64,000 nt of DNA, taken from Marsupella aquatica (lineage: Eukaryota > Marchantiophyta). The stretch spans positions 26,784,001 to 26,848,000 of the forward strand of contig OZ316893.1 in NCBI GenBank assembly GCA_973895155.1, given 5' to 3'. The notes below the pieces were generated by a model. The model was not told where the DNA came from and did not search any database. It worked only from the letters and a program-made list of their open reading frames with translations. This document shows, in pieces, positions 34,605-47,671 of this stretch; position 1 is the stretch's first letter; each line of letters starts with the position of its first letter. A program made the translations under genes and the position numbers.

Positions 34605-35479
34605 AATTAAAGCAGAAGGGGGTAGAGTGCCCATTTATTCCAGAGGCCACCGCAGCAAAGACCAGCGGGCACAAAAAACAACAGACCCAGGGGGCCAAAG
34701 CACACAAAAACTACACTCAAAGGGGGCAAAATCACCCAAAGGAAACCACTATGCACACCAGGATGACGGCAATAACAAGGGCCAAGCATCCAACAAAGGC
34801 AAGAGGCCTGAAACAAGACACTGCCCAAGAGAGGAGTAGGCTGTACCACATAGAACAGCAAGTCAGACACCCCAAAAATGGGACAATAGGAGAGCAGTGT
34901 CACCGCCTCTCCCGTGCAATCATAGCAGTAATGTCACTGAGTGTTCGACTCAATCGCCGAGCCTTCTGCACACTACTAGTACGGTTAAGCATAGCGTGAA
35001 CTACTACTGCAGTGCCATGGAGAATGAGATGCAATGGAAACTGAACAGAGTTAGCTTGGAAGGTGCGTTGGCAACGCTCCAGACAGATGTTGCAAATCAC
35101 TATGTGAATGAGTAAAAGGATGCCAGGGTTGCATTTTTGGGACCAAATTGCAGTATCCATCTTGCCAAAGAAAGAGCAACCAACAGCCTTGTTCAGACTA
35201 GTGCCCACGGCCGTGTGCTCAAGTTGTACCCATCATGGGTGAAGCTGACAGCAATCATAGAACATATGTTCAACCGTTTCACGGCCCTTTGACACGCAGT
35301 GCATAGTCCATCACTCACATCCTATTTAAGAGCACAAGAATTGGACAAAGACCCAGCTTGAAGCACCTTCCAAAAATCTAGCTTAACACTAGGAGAGGAC
35401 AAACCTTTCCAAAGATGAATCCACCGCGGGATCCACTGACTCCTCCAAATCACTTGGGAATCTAGAGAGACCCACATTG

Positions 35480-36570
35480 GTGGAACTCGACTACCTTAAC
35501 ACTTAGCTCCGGCTGACTCCGAAGCCAAGCTCCCTTATGGTCCAGGCTCGGATAGGCCATCCGGGGAGGACTTAGCACAGGGAGACTTGTGGGCAGGGCA
35601 TGGCATTGGCGAAGGCAAGGCGCTAAGCTAGTGACACACACTAAGGACTTAGACTAGCTGAGGGCTGGTCCGGTCAAAGGGAAAAGGGCCAGGCTCAAGG
35701 TAGACCGTCTGGACCCCCGGACGTACTTTGAGTTCTGAGGGCTTGAGTTAGAGCTCCTCTTGGGCCCAAGAGTTGACCCCATGGGCAATGGACACTTGGG
35801 GCGCAAGTTATGACCCAATCAGGGCCCCCGGGCGACGATGGAATCTGAGGGCCTAGACATGAGCACTGGGTTGGCCCAATCACAACAGGCTAAGGCACTC
35901 CGCTTGCGGATTCCTAACTATAAAGTTATGGGCATTGCTAGTTGGTGGCGCGCCCAGACATGTGGGTTGGGGTCCAGGTAGGGGGCCAAAATTTGAAGAC
36001 CAAAGTTATTCCGGGGATGACAGTTCTCTAGAAGCATATATGAGAAGAGTGGTGTCTCTCTGGGGCTAAGGGCGAGCCAAAGTCGTGAGCCATGGCGGTC
36101 ACGACACTAAGGGAAAACGCCAAACGGAAACGATGATAACTTCCCAACAGGAAGTCCGTTGGGGGACTTCTTGAGTGCGTTGGAAAGCTATCTAGGAGGA
36201 CTATATCCTCCTGAGCTCAACTGGGTTTAGGGGTACCATAGGTTCTTGGGGCTTGCAGGGGGCTATCTCGCCCGCTTGCCAAATCTTGTCAAAACAGCAA
36301 CCAAGCCGTGTTCAGTCTCCCAAGGGAGCTTGCGTAGGGGAGGCAAGGCCAAGTAGGCATGGACCATCAGTTGGGTGAGAACCGGGAGTTGGTTGCTAGA
36401 GTTGGGGCCAGTCTAGTCCCAACGTGTTGGGACAAGCCTTAGGACAAGCTATGCTATTTGGGTCATGAGCATGTCCCGGGGGCAGGGCGGTCAGTTGGCG
36501 ATGGATAGGTACGAGGGGGAACCCGGGCTGCACCCAAGGAAGGAGCTATTCTGGATGAACAGTGGGTGTC
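35480..36570. other. GC-rich insert inside the LINE, origin unknown
   Basis: Between the LINE connector and its C-terminal region lies about 1.1 kb of clearly GC-richer DNA with many ggccc and ccggg strings and no LINE-like reading in any frame. It looks like a later insertion, for example a solo LTR, but I could not find a convincing pair of terminal TG/CA ends or a target site duplication. Boundaries are approximate. Confidence 0.4.
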
Positions 36571-37329
36571 GGTTTTGGTTTCAACTGATGGCATCGAGAG
36601 AACCTATTGCTGACCTACTTACCAATATTTTGTTAGCTTGATTTAGGATGCTAGACTTGGGAGATCTAGATCCTGAGGGGTTACTTATTGAGACGCTTGG
36701 TTTCTTGTGCAGATAGTGAGGACCGTTGAGTAGCGGTCGTGTTAGAGAGCAAGTGCGGCTTTGTATGGGAGGGGCTGCAAGTGGTGCAAGGGGCATCAGC
36801 TTGCTTTCTCAAGGTATTCTGTGGAGGCGTTCGGGCACCAGGGGCACTTAAGCATGGGTGCTGGGATTGGTGAGGACACTGGGTGGCAAGGTCCACCACT
36901 CCCACCGGCGATTGAGTTGTGTAATTGGAGGCATAGGCTGTTGCAAGATGGTGGCCCAGGTTTTGGTTGAAGATTCCACCCTTTCTTAACTCCAGCCAGC
37001 CATGTCCACGTCCACCCATTCAGAATTAAGCAAAAGCCCTTATGTGAATCCCTTGTCTGGAGCTGTTCAATAAAGCAAGGAGATGTGGTAGCAGTCTTGA
37101 TGTCATGATCCAAGTGATTCGATGAAGTCCAACCTGAATCTGGTCGATAGTTTTCCAACCCTGATCAGGGGTGACAAGATCCGCCACTGTGTGGATCTGC
37201 TGAGTAGTCAAGAAACTTTTACAATCCCGCAACTCCTTCTCGCTGGCATCCATGTGACTCTCCAAAAGAAGAAGAAGTGGGAGTAGAAGTTGGTCGACTG
37301 AGAGATAAGTGGGGATTTTTCCATCGCTA

Positions 37330-38830
37330 GGATGAAATCCGAAGCATGGAATTAACAGTAGGAGCAGACGCAATTTTCAGACAAGGAGAGAGTAGGAGGA
37401 GATCACTAGGGTCCCTAAATTTCCTCTCCTTTCTAAGTGGGCCCTTCCTAGCAGTGAGGATGAGCAGGGACCTCATCATGCCCACCCAAGCGGTATCATA
37501 CCCTATGAGAAGCTTGGTGAGGCTCCTCATCTTACACGCTTGAGATTGAAGCTCAAATGGTCGAAGAGCTAACCCTCCTTCATCGTAACTAAAGGGCAAG
37601 AGATAGTGTCCCAAGCAACAAGAGCTTGTTATTAGCACCTTTGAGAGTCTGGCCCCACAGGAAAGTACGACATATCTTTTCAAGTTGAGATGATACACAA
37701 GAATAGCACAAATGACGTGGTTCAATAGGACCAGACGGCCAGCTTGGGAGAGTGTCCGATTGGTCCAATGTCAGAGTCATTTTCTGACCTTGCCCATGAG
37801 AAACTTGGTCTCCTGTGCGGGCCGAAGGCCTATGACAATAGGACACCCCAGATAGGTAATAACCTCCCCCTTCAGAGCAATGCAACAACCAGAGTGCTCA
37901 ATTCCATTTAGGGCTCGCAGAATTATCAAGTTGGAGGAGAACAGATAAATTGACAATGTTAAGGAGAGCACTTGATATACGTTTGTACTTGTGCACCACA
38001 CTGCAAGCTGCCTGAAATCCCTCATCAGTTGCTTTGAGAAACAAGCCACTGTCATCAGCAAAAAGTTGATGAAGAAGCTTATGCCCATTTCCAATGTGGA
38101 GTCCATTGAGAGTACAGTCCTAAAGTTTAGCTTCAAGCATACTCATCAGCAGTTGAGTAGCTAGAGCAAACAAAAGAGGCGCTACAGGGCACCCTTGTCT
38201 GACCCCATGCTCCAAAGAGATCTCCTTGGTAAATCCTCCATTGACATGAACCTTTGAAGCAACATTGAGAACAAGACCTTCAATTAAAGAAATGAATTTC
38301 AGATCAAAATTCATGTATCTCATCGTGTCCCAAAGGAAAGCATGATCCACCTTGTCATATGCTTTGGCAAAATCCAGTTTTAGAAAAACAGTAGGTTGGT
38401 GAATGATGTTGGCAAACTCTTGCCCCACCTTGAAAGCCAAGACATTATCCATGATGTGGTAGCCAGCAATAAACCCAGTCTGTTGTGGAGCAGCCAACTG
38501 TGGGACCACCTTTTTTCAATCTATTTGCCAGAAGTTTGACAGCAATCTTGTGTGTAATGGTGAGCATGGTAAGAGGTCTCCAATTGGTCAAGAGTTGAAT
38601 GTCACCATTCTTTGGGATCAGTTTAATGACACCGGTGGGGGCTTGTGAGGTGAGTAACCCGTCCCTCTAGAAGGCTTGGATCATTGCACAGCAATCCGTG
38701 CACATCCAATCCCAACATCCCTGGAGAACTTCAGCTCTGACTCCATCCAAACCAGGTGATTCGTCCTTGGGGAAGGCCATTACTACTGCAGTAATCTCAG
38801 CCTCATTGGGTTCAGCAATGAGAGCTCAAT
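37330..38830 (-). pseudogene. LINE reverse transcriptase pseudogene
   Basis: Reading the minus strand from 38830 gives the conserved blocks of a LINE polymerase: SPGLDGVRAEVLQ, TGVIKLIPKNGD, LTNWRPLTML, QQTGFIAGYHIMDN, LKLDFAKAYDKVDH (catalytic Asp), GVRQGCPVAPLLF, and FADDSGLF (38051-38062, catalytic Asp pair). After that come a LSQAGRLVL-type block and YHLNLKR. It is dead: there is an in-frame TAG at 38667-38669, a frameshift in a run of six A/T near 38512-38517, another between 38120 and 38140, and more downstream. Confidence 0.9.
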
Positions 38831-38841
38831 TATGGTCATTG

Positions 38842-38940
38842 GTCCTGGACTTTATCCTTTGTTTTCCCCTTCATTGTTTTTCTTGCCTTTGAGATCCTGT
38901 CTCCTGGTATGGCGCCCCTTTGTGCCTTGCATAGTGACGA
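38842..38940 (+). repeat. LINE 3'-tail fragment on the plus strand
   Basis: The string actttatcctttgttttccc with tcttgcctttgagatcctg and tctcctggtatgg parallels the tail at 32.3 kb. It abuts the 5'-truncated end of the minus-strand LINE. Confidence 0.4.
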
Positions 38941-39485
38941 CTAATTAATCAACTTGATATGACACATGTTTGAGTTCTTGGCAATTTGCTGTCTAGGCTA
39001 AAAGGCACTAGGCAGGCAATATTATAGGTAACTATATTTTTCTAAGCAAGATTAGTGCTGCAAACATACTTAACTGTACTTCCCACCCAAAAGTGGATTA
39101 TAATCATCGCCACTAAGGATGTCTCCTTCTGACTAGAGAACAGTATTTAAGGAAAAACCCTTTTAGAGAGGATGAGGTGATTTGAGCAGGTGGCTATATG
39201 ATTTGAGTTTAATGAAAATTGAGTTTTAGCACCCTTCATGCAATATGAAGAGGGAATTTTGTCAAATTTTTTGCTCAAGTACCATCATGGTCAAGAACGC
39301 TGCTCTTTTTTTGCATCGGTCAATAATAAAATTGACACCAATTTAGAAAAAAATAGTATGATGCCCTCTGGTGGAACTTGGATTTTGGGACCTTTAAAGT
39401 TTGCTGCGAGGGCATTCACCTGATGGCTTGGTCGAAAGCCTGATGACTTCACAATCATTTGATCAACTCCTGTAGTTGAAGATCC

Positions 39486-39660
39486 ATGCGTAGAAGCTTA
39501 GATGAAATAAAGTTGGTGGACAGACACATCACCAAGCTGAACTATGGTGATGTGTCCCAATAGAAAGCCGTCATAGGCTGAATGTAAGTATCATTTATTT
39601 CATTTAAACTTCTACGCATGCTTACATTAAGCCTATTAGGCCGTCATAGGCTTAATGTAA
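39486..39660. mobile_element. Nested foldback element with a near-perfect palindrome
   Basis: The outer arms 39486-39513 and 39592-39619 pair at 24 of 28 positions. The inner arms acacatcacca (39524-39534) and tggtgatgtgt (39545-39555) pair perfectly. Directly to the right, ttacattaagcctat (39622-39636) and ataggcttaatgtaa (39646-39660) form a perfect 15-bp stem with a 9-base loop, and gccgtcataggct.aatgtaa appears at both 39568 and 39640. No coding capacity. Probably a MITE with a partly duplicated end. Confidence 0.6.
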
Positions 39661-40600
39661 CTCAAAGCACAAGACTAAGCTGTCCACACATATAAGATCC
39701 AAGGTCACAGATTGAACATCATCACCCACATATCTAAGATCTTATAAAGCACATGGATGGCAATGAGCCACAGTATCTAGTAAGATTTCAAGTAAATTGA
39801 GGCATAAACATATTAGGCATGTATCTCTCAAAGGGTAAGTGTAGCATGCAAGCAAACAGGAAAAAAAATGTTAGGACAAACATGCCCAACTTCTCGAGCA
39901 AAGTTAGTCCCTAACTAGCCTAAAATCCAATTTTGAGACTCCTCTTTTTGCTACAGTAGTTAACTCACTAGTGATATGTAGTCTTAAAAATGCACTAGAT
40001 ATACAAATTGAACAAAAATCAGAAAACATTAAGAACCAGTCTCCTTGAATACTCTCTAACAATGCTCTCTTTGCAGTATACAATACCTCCAACGCCCTTA
40101 AACAGAGCTAACCAATTGTCAAGTACTCTAGAAAGGGCGTACAGTCTAGGGTGAAGCCTATAGTGAATCTGGGGCTGGGAACGGTGTTGCAGATGGGGTG
40201 CTTTAGTCCGTGCAAAGGCATCAGAACTAGTAAGGAAATCAGAAGCAGTGAATTTAACAGAATTCATCTATGCTGCACAGGGCTAACTACTACGGAGGTG
40301 GAGGGCGCGTAACCTATTGGGGGGGCACACCCTGTTCCGTGCAAGTGCTGGTAGTTACAAAATGTAAAACTGGATAATCAAAGATGTTCCCAGAATTTTT
40401 AAGTTTTAAATCACAAGAATGTCAGAAGCTTGGTTTCCTTACTGACAAAGGGGTTGAAACAGTTATGAGGGGGGAATCTGAAGACATAGGGGTCGAAACT
40501 CGAAACTGAGCACGACAGTAGCCATGAACCTTGATGGATCCTATCCTAGACCATTTCTCGAGCGAAGCATTTTCGTGGAATGAAATTGAAAATTTGAGCC
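39661..40600. other. Intergenic DNA
   Basis: No gene is recognised. Confidence 0.4.
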
Positions 40601-43600
40601 GTTAAATTACAGGACTCTGAATCTTGGGTGGGGTTCGCTGCCAACAATCAATCCGGCTGGAGTGGACTTACAGTAGCTCCGGATCATTCTGATTTGGCAC
40701 AGTTCTCTGGTATCTAGCCAGCCTGACTTTACCACCGGCCGTCCAGTACTCCAGTAGCATAGACTTGTGGCTCCTCACTTGGTTGGTTGGTTCAGTAAGT
40801 TATCGTCTCGGGACTTGACCCGGATTCATTCCGTGAGTTCGGACCACACAAAGAGAAGGAGACTTCTGAAGAAGAAAACTGACGCTAGATTTAGAGTCAC
40901 AAACATCTGTCTGAGTGGGGTGATTGTCAAGATGACTGGCTGGGACAAGAAGACTAGAAGAGTGACTGGAGAGTGATGGCGGAGGAAGCAAGTAGCCAAG
41001 TATGTATGCCGCGGTGAATTGGATCGAATCGAAGGGGTAAGACTGGACTTTTCAGAAGAAGTGAAAGAGAGAGAAGAGTGGGCAAAGGGCTTGCTAAATA
41101 TAGCCTGAACGTCGCAATGTAGGGACAGCCAAAATAAGGTAAGGCTGGCACAATAAAGCGAATATTTAGGTTCTCGCTCAATTTCATTGTCTTCTTGCGC
41201 GCTGTCATTGATGCATCACCGGTTCAAGAGCCACGTTGCTACCGCCTCGTGGATTGCGGTACCCCAGCTGAAGCAAATCCACGTCCAACCGTGCCCTTCG
41301 AGCGGTGACTCCTTTTCTTTCAGGAGCGGCCGGCACTACGGGTAGTGGCAGAGGTTTACACTATCCTCTGGCTCATTTAACCTGCCCACCCCTCATTATT
41401 CATCGTACTCGTCCGCATTGTCTTCTTGCTCAACTCTCCTTCCGAGTGTGGAGGGTGGAGTGTCGAGTACTTGAGTGTGAACTAGCTACAGAAAGAGACT
41501 CCTGATCCTGCGTCAACAACGAACATGAACACGAAGGTTGCACCACCGCGCCAACCATCATCCGTCAGTTACTGCGGTGCGCACGCAAGCTATCCATGGT
41601 CGGCCTGAAGCCGAGATCATAAAGATGGGAGGGGTGTAGATTCGACAGGGATGTTCTTCGGGAAGGAAGCGAGGAAAGGGGTCGCAGCCTTCGATCTGAA
41701 GTTGTGCCGACATAGAGGGGGAGAGATGGGGTTTAGGCATCCCGTCAAAGACAGATCGAAATCACAGGTTCTTGGCGGGGAGATAGAGTAGTGCTTGGAT
41801 AGGCAAAGGTTTGGAGGACGAAACACATGCTTTGCTGTGGCCCATGTGCCCGCTCATGTGTTCATCTTTACCAGATAGCCTCACCCTCGTTCTAGCTTTC
41901 TCGATGAAGTGTGGGCCTCCAATCTCAGGTGGTCGTATCGTGATTGTACGTCTATATCTATCGAAAGGCCCACGGTGTGATTTCTCAGACTGATAACCTG
42001 GTGCGTTGTTTTCTGTCCGACCCGCTATCCTTTGAAGCTTTCCCACGGAATAAATGAAGGTGTCTGCTTTAGCGTCAGGGTTTACTGTTGTAGACACAGG
42101 CTGGAAAGGGTCCCGGACGTTGGTATTGAACTTGGTCGTAGTGCAGGAGGCCCCATTGTGTGCTCTCCGAAATACATTGTGCAGCAAGCAAGCACCAATC
42201 ACTGTTTGACTCGGAATCAGATAGGCGGGCCCCTTACTTTTGTTGCCCCGATATGGACGAAACGTAAAGGTAAGTGGCACACCGGTACCGCAGGTGTGCG
42301 CCACCCTGCAATTAGCTTCACGTCGTTTGTCTCTCGTTTTTCTCTCCTAACAGCATTTCGGGTGACTACGAAGTCTTGTCCTGTCTACGTTTGATTCATA
42401 TTGACTCGTGGTTTGCCTCTCGTGTGGCGCGGTTTCAAAATAATCGATCTGTTGAAGGCCATCTTCCTCAGCGCCCTTACCAAACCCAGCATGGTGTCAA
42501 ATCCCAACTCTCTCTGATTTTCCGTCAGCAGATTTAGACAGGATGGCCATCTCTACGCCCGAGCGAGCTTCCGTCTCGGGAATTCTGAGTGAGTCAAGAT
42601 TTGACAGATTACTGGATTTGGTGGGACGCCGATGAAAACGGCCTCCTACAGATGCATACTTCTAATTTCCGAATTTGCGCGAGAATGATTGCTATCATTT
42701 TCGTGACAAAATCGTTAAAGGTCAGTTGAGCGCAAGGAATTCATATCGCTGTGCTTACCATCTCAAGATTATTGAGGGAATAACACCTCCACTGGGCGTT
42801 TGTTCCTCGGTTGTTCTCCTTTGCACCTCAAACACGGGACATGGTGCATTACATCTTGAGCTACGTGAGATAGGTTACAAGTTTTAAACGCATGGCGGCC
42901 GTGTTCTTGAAGTGGCCACCTGTTCGGCTGTTTTTGTCTGTTGAAAAATGTCCAAAAAGGAACCAGCTGAATGGAACTCTCTTCTTCCCTGCGAAAGAAC
43001 AGAAGAGCACTAGCAGGTTTGGAGATTGTCCTAGCGCAGTGTATCTCAGTATTTAGAGAGCATTGCAGTTGCCGAGTCTACCTAGATAATCGGCAGATGG
43101 CCAATGTGCCGCGAACTTTAGTGGTTTGATGACGTGAACAGTTCATGTGTCTCGCCTCTCTGACAATGCTCTTACCGTGAGGAGCATTTTAGACTCGTTA
43201 CATGATGCGCATGTGTCTCAAGCGAGGACTTCTCTTTGGAATCATGGTTCAGCGAATAACTGGAAGAGCTGTTCAGCATATTTCATACAAGCAAGCATTG
43301 TCCACTCTGGGAGTTAGCATTTGTACTACACTGGAAATTTCTAGTGATCTGACGTTACGTCTGTGAAGTGAATGTGGATATTGGACCCAGTCTGTAGCTA
43401 GTAGCTGCAATGCCTCTCATCTTAGATACTTATGACGGCTCCCACTTGAATATATTCTCTTTGCCGAATGGTTGTTATCATCGTGGAATTTAAACTTCTC
43501 GACTTTAATGTGAAGTGATAGACTCCAGATTTCTTATGCCTGAATATATGGTGCTCAAAGCAACTGATCGAGTCTGGGTTTCATGTAAAATTTATGGTAT

Positions 43601-46600
43601 TGGCCTTGACCTGTTTTCTCTCGAATTGGGCAAGGCAAATGGTTAGAGAGTAACCAACTTACCAGAATTCCACATGTATATCCATTTCATCGAGTCGGGG
43701 CGTACATAATGTTCTTGATATACCCTGCGTTGAAAACACGGTTGAGTTAGGAAAGCTGTACCGTTGGAGAAGCTGGCTACTCGTGGGCAAAGTACCGATC
43801 TCACTGTTGTCCGAGCCAGCTGTTCCGAATATCTCATCATATAAGAAGTCTCACTTTCCATGTGAGAAACTGCACTTCATAACGATTTCATGGATTGGGA
43901 AGTTTCCTGTCCCTCACCTGATTAGTGCTGTTCGGAGAGTGATTCCATTTCCGACAGTTCAACACTTAGAGTTGTTCAAATTTGCATGCGAGACCCGACT
44001 CTTGGTGTTTACTATTCCCAACGACAAGCTTTACATTTTTGTTGAGTCTTTAACCCACCCGTTACCGATCGGAAGCACTCGATGGAACGGTGGAGTCTGG
44101 CGTCCGACCAAATTTATCCAGAATCATACAGTTGGCCGAAAGATCATCACATTTGCGTGTTTACATGTACGCCAGGCAACAACTGCACCTTCAAATAATT
44201 TGGACGAGTTTGATCGAGTGAGCAACCACGCGTACTGGAGTGATGATATCTACACATGTTTCTAGCAAGGATTGGAACTATCATTCTATGTTGCGACGGA
44301 CTGAACGTGGCCCGCAGTCAAGTGGTGTCTCGACTCGATTTCTTGCTCCATTCTACCCCCGGGATTGATCGAGGTGTTGGTGAGCAATAAATTCACAGCA
44401 GTTGTGGCAATGTCACTAGACAAAGATGGTTGTCAGTCGTGCAGAAGATCGGAATATTGTTGATGTCAACTTCCCTCCAATTGAAAAACTTTCGAGTATG
44501 TATATGTCTTCTCCCTCCTGACCAGCAGGCGTATCCGCAGCTATATAGGTCGTGACTAATGTACGCCGAATCCCTTTCTACAGTCGTTGTTTTCGGTTAA
44601 AAGATGATGGCAAGAGTCTGAAACGTGATGAATTTGGCATTCAACCTCAGGGTATATTGGAACTATAGTTGTGATCGGCAACTAACACCTGAAGGAATCT
44701 GAGACTTCACAGGAGGCTCAAAGATCGGTTAGCACCGAGTAAGTGGACTTCGGAGAATATATATACTTTCCATTATCGTCAACTCGGTGGCACGAGGTTG
44801 TTTTCTTGTCCGTCCCTTGACAGTCAACATTCCGGACAGACCACAGACGAGGAAAGTCTCTCATCACTGCAAGAGCCCTCTGGAGCAAACTGAAGATCTG
44901 CACTCGCAATATCATCGCCAAATGGTCGACACAAGTTCAGTAGACACGCGAAAGGGTTGGCTTACATGCAGTGGAAACGACGCTAGTGATATCAGCTCGA
45001 AATAATGAGACCAGATATCCAATCTCAACACAGAGACCTAAGAGTCCTGTCACGGATAATTTTGCCTTGGAGTGGAATACTCAGGAAGGTATTAAGCAGC
45101 TGTTCTGGAGTACTGTAAGTAAATTAGGATGAACGTAACCCTCGTATCGTCCCGGAATTGAGAACTCAAAGCACCCAAATGTTGCAATTGAATTTGCAAC
45201 CCTTACAGTCAAAACCTGAAGTGTAATATTAATAGTATTAAGGAGCTTTGAAGAGCACAAGTAAAATGTAAGATGAACGATATTCTTGTAGATAGTGAGA
45301 ACCCTAAGCATCGAAGGTTTCATTTATATCTGCTACATCAGACCTGAAAGCAGTGCCGTCGTCGACCTTAAAGATGAAGAGAAGATCACATAGCAGCATC
45401 AGTATCAAGTGCGCAGGTTGCAAAGAAGCCACCTATTAAACCAGGCGCCTTCACGAATAATATGTCGAACATACAATTTGTAATTCTGGAAAAAAAAACA
45501 GTAGGCAATGCTCCTGAATATTTGTGCTTCATTGAACTTCTATACTATTCATTACACTTGAGGTACGTTACTCGACTTTGGCTATTGCTGAGTGTGATAG
45601 GAGTAAATGCACTTCTTGTCCTTCCCATCTTGATTTCGGTAAGCATTTGGTTCCTCACCGAGAAGTGAGGTTCCGACTTATACCAGTTGCAGTACGCTAC
45701 GGCGGGCAAGCCTGGATTTACAAATTCGCATGCAAGTACATCCCTCATATCAGCAACATCGTTGTCTAGTCCGTGCTTTACTACACAAGCACTTTTTGTC
45801 CTTAAATTGCTCGACGTCGCGGAAGGGTTGAATCATCGAAGCGTTCAATCAACTTACCTGGTTGATTTGACATCATTTCCTGTTTAGTCACCAATACTGT
45901 TGTTTAGTGCAGTCATGTTGCAAAAGAACTTTCTACCTTAAAATAATTGACATAACGCAAAGGCGTTCAGGTCTTCACATCTAAGGTACTTGATCATCTC
46001 ACTTAACTGATTTGACATGATTTCCCAATTAATAGTGACACGACTCCATCAGAAAAGAGGGCACCAACGGGACCACTTCCTGCTTGGACATGTAGAACAC
46101 CTTGAAGGACGTTCCATTAAGTGAAGCCTGTCAGACGAAAGGGCTGTATGTCAACCGATATCCCTGGGTTTCACTCAACCCCGGACTGCTGAGAAAAACC
46201 TTCCTTCCGACGATCTCCACTTTTCTACATTCTAAATGAATTCCTCTCAGAGTCGTCACTATCCTAGTTGTGTGAAAATTATCAAAGCAATCCATAGCCC
46301 TCAACCATCTATACCTCCCTAAGCATTATGATGAGATTTCTAATTGAATTGAACAGGCCTCGGTCTGGACGATGCTAAATAACAGTGGACAACATCCAGG
46401 ACCCGTCTATCAAAACAGCTTCGTACTCATTGGCGTACGAGACACTTGTCACTATATACTTATAATGTAGGCAAGCCTAGGAAACTTGTTGGACTGGTCA
46501 ATTGGATGACATGGCATAATGCATATGAAAACCGACAGCGAAGATGGAAAACCATGCCCGTCACATGCCATAGCTCCGCACTTCTTGCAACGATCTGAAG

Positions 46601-47619
46601 GAATCTCAGTACGCTTTGAATTGCGTACCAGCTAGAGCCTGGGATGAAAAGAGAGTACAGTGTACACTCCGTCGCAGTTCGTTACCTATCGTTACTCGTC
46701 TGCATGGCTATCACATGTGGCACTCACGCGTATAACAGCTAGAAAAGGAAGATCAGAACGATTAGGACCAGACATTTGGAGAGGATCTTCAAAAAGAAAC
46801 CAGCATTGCAGCGTCAGCGCCCGCAGAATTAAGGACAATCATATTGCTTTAATGCAATCTAGTTCGAGATGCCGGTAGAGAACTCCTTAGCTGGTCAGCT
46901 TGCCATCCAATTCGAGCATTCTGATCGAAGGGAAGTGAGGCAGAATGGATCTTTACAAGCCTGCACCGTTCACGAGGACGATCACTGAAGGAGAACCGCT
47001 GGCAGGACACCCTACGGTATCTCATCTGTCACATGGAGGTGCATCACAACGCTTTCTGGTGCTTCAACAATTGCTCCAGCACAATTGCTCGAAACGGACA
47101 GTACTAGTATAGCTTCCAGCAGGGACGTTGCGCTGGTCCTTCATTGCTGAGTTCATGATAATCATCGATCTGTCAGTAACTCGAAACACCACGGTAGTTC
47201 TTCTGCGTTATGAAGGTGATGCACAGCGCAGCACGATTCTGAAAAAGGATTACAGTACCATAGAGCCTTCCTGCTGAGCGATTGAGGTGCTACTGTGCTC
47301 TCGATCATCATCCATCTGCAGTCAACTTCGGCCCGCAAGAACGGTCTCTCTGCATCGAACCAGTACAACACAATAGGGTTCTAAGCGAAGGCCGTGACTT
47401 CCTTCCTACTCCCTTCACCATTATTTTGGCAGGTCCTAACAAACTACATTAAGCTGCTGCCATAGCTGCGGCGATGGTGCAACCTTTCCACCACGCCGAC
47501 ATTCTCGACCAAGACTGAAATCGGATTGGAATTGAGAGTATCGCCATCGCCTTTTCGACGAAATGCTCGAGACAATCTTGTTCACAACCCGTGAAAGAGC
47601 TTCGGCTGTCGACTCTACA
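40600..47619. other. CpG-retaining, non-repetitive region without a recognised gene
   Basis: CG dinucleotides are common here, unlike in the flanking repeat-rich DNA, and I see no transposon coding remains or tandem arrays. Open frames of 180 residues (41762-42304, minus) and 160 residues (43783-44265, plus, no ATG) exist but show no known domain. A strong intron-like signal lies at 42270-42353. The region may hold a multi-exon or non-coding transcript, or simply be unmethylated intergenic DNA. Confidence 0.35.
42270..42353 (+). other. Candidate 84-bp intron
   Basis: The donor aaag|gtaagt at 42270 and the acceptor, a pyrimidine tract (ctcgtttttctctcctaacag) ending at 42353, are both close to plant consensus. 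The length of 84 is typical of plant introns. The surrounding plus-strand frame (42032-42394) stays open whether or not the segment is removed, since 84 is a multiple of three. No ATG occurs in that frame, so this would be an internal or non-coding pair of exons. Function unknown. Confidence 0.35.
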
Positions 47620-47671
47620 ATGGCGCGCCTCTTCCCCAAAAAGCTTCCGTTCAAAATGGGTTCGGGCCACG
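47620..47671 (+). CDS. Candidate first coding exon (17 codons)
   Basis: ATG at 47620 opens a basic peptide (MARLFPKKLPFKMGSGH) that runs straight into a near-perfect splice donor, cacg|gtaagt, at 47672. The upstream about 200 nt are CpG-rich and leader-like. I found no convincing second exon downstream, so this may be an orphaned gene start, a pseudogene head or coincidence. Confidence 0.25.

Larger units (their letters stand above)
34605..38840 (-). mobile_element. Broken L1-like LINE, split by a GC-rich insert
   Basis: Minus-strand pieces follow the order of a plant LINE: polymerase (38.83-37.3 kb), connector (37.3-36.7 kb, e.g. DLVTPDQGWKTIDQIQVG), then after an unrelated GC-rich block a C-terminal zinc-finger-like region (35.47-34.95 kb) with HLWKGLSSPSVKLDFWKVLQ and CTACQRAVKRLNIC, and a 3' tail ending near 34.61 kb. 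The 5' part (endonuclease, ORF1) is missing, so the insertion was 5'-truncated at about 38.84 kb. Confidence 0.85.

Noticed and set aside
35480-36570. Solo LTR inside the LINE
   Set aside because: Candidate TG...CA ends could be chosen but no matching target duplication was found, so it is reported only as an insert of unknown origin.
43783-44265. 160-residue plus-strand frame
   Set aside because: The frame has no ATG at all and no recognisable domain. It is kept only as part of the description of the unassigned CpG-retaining region.
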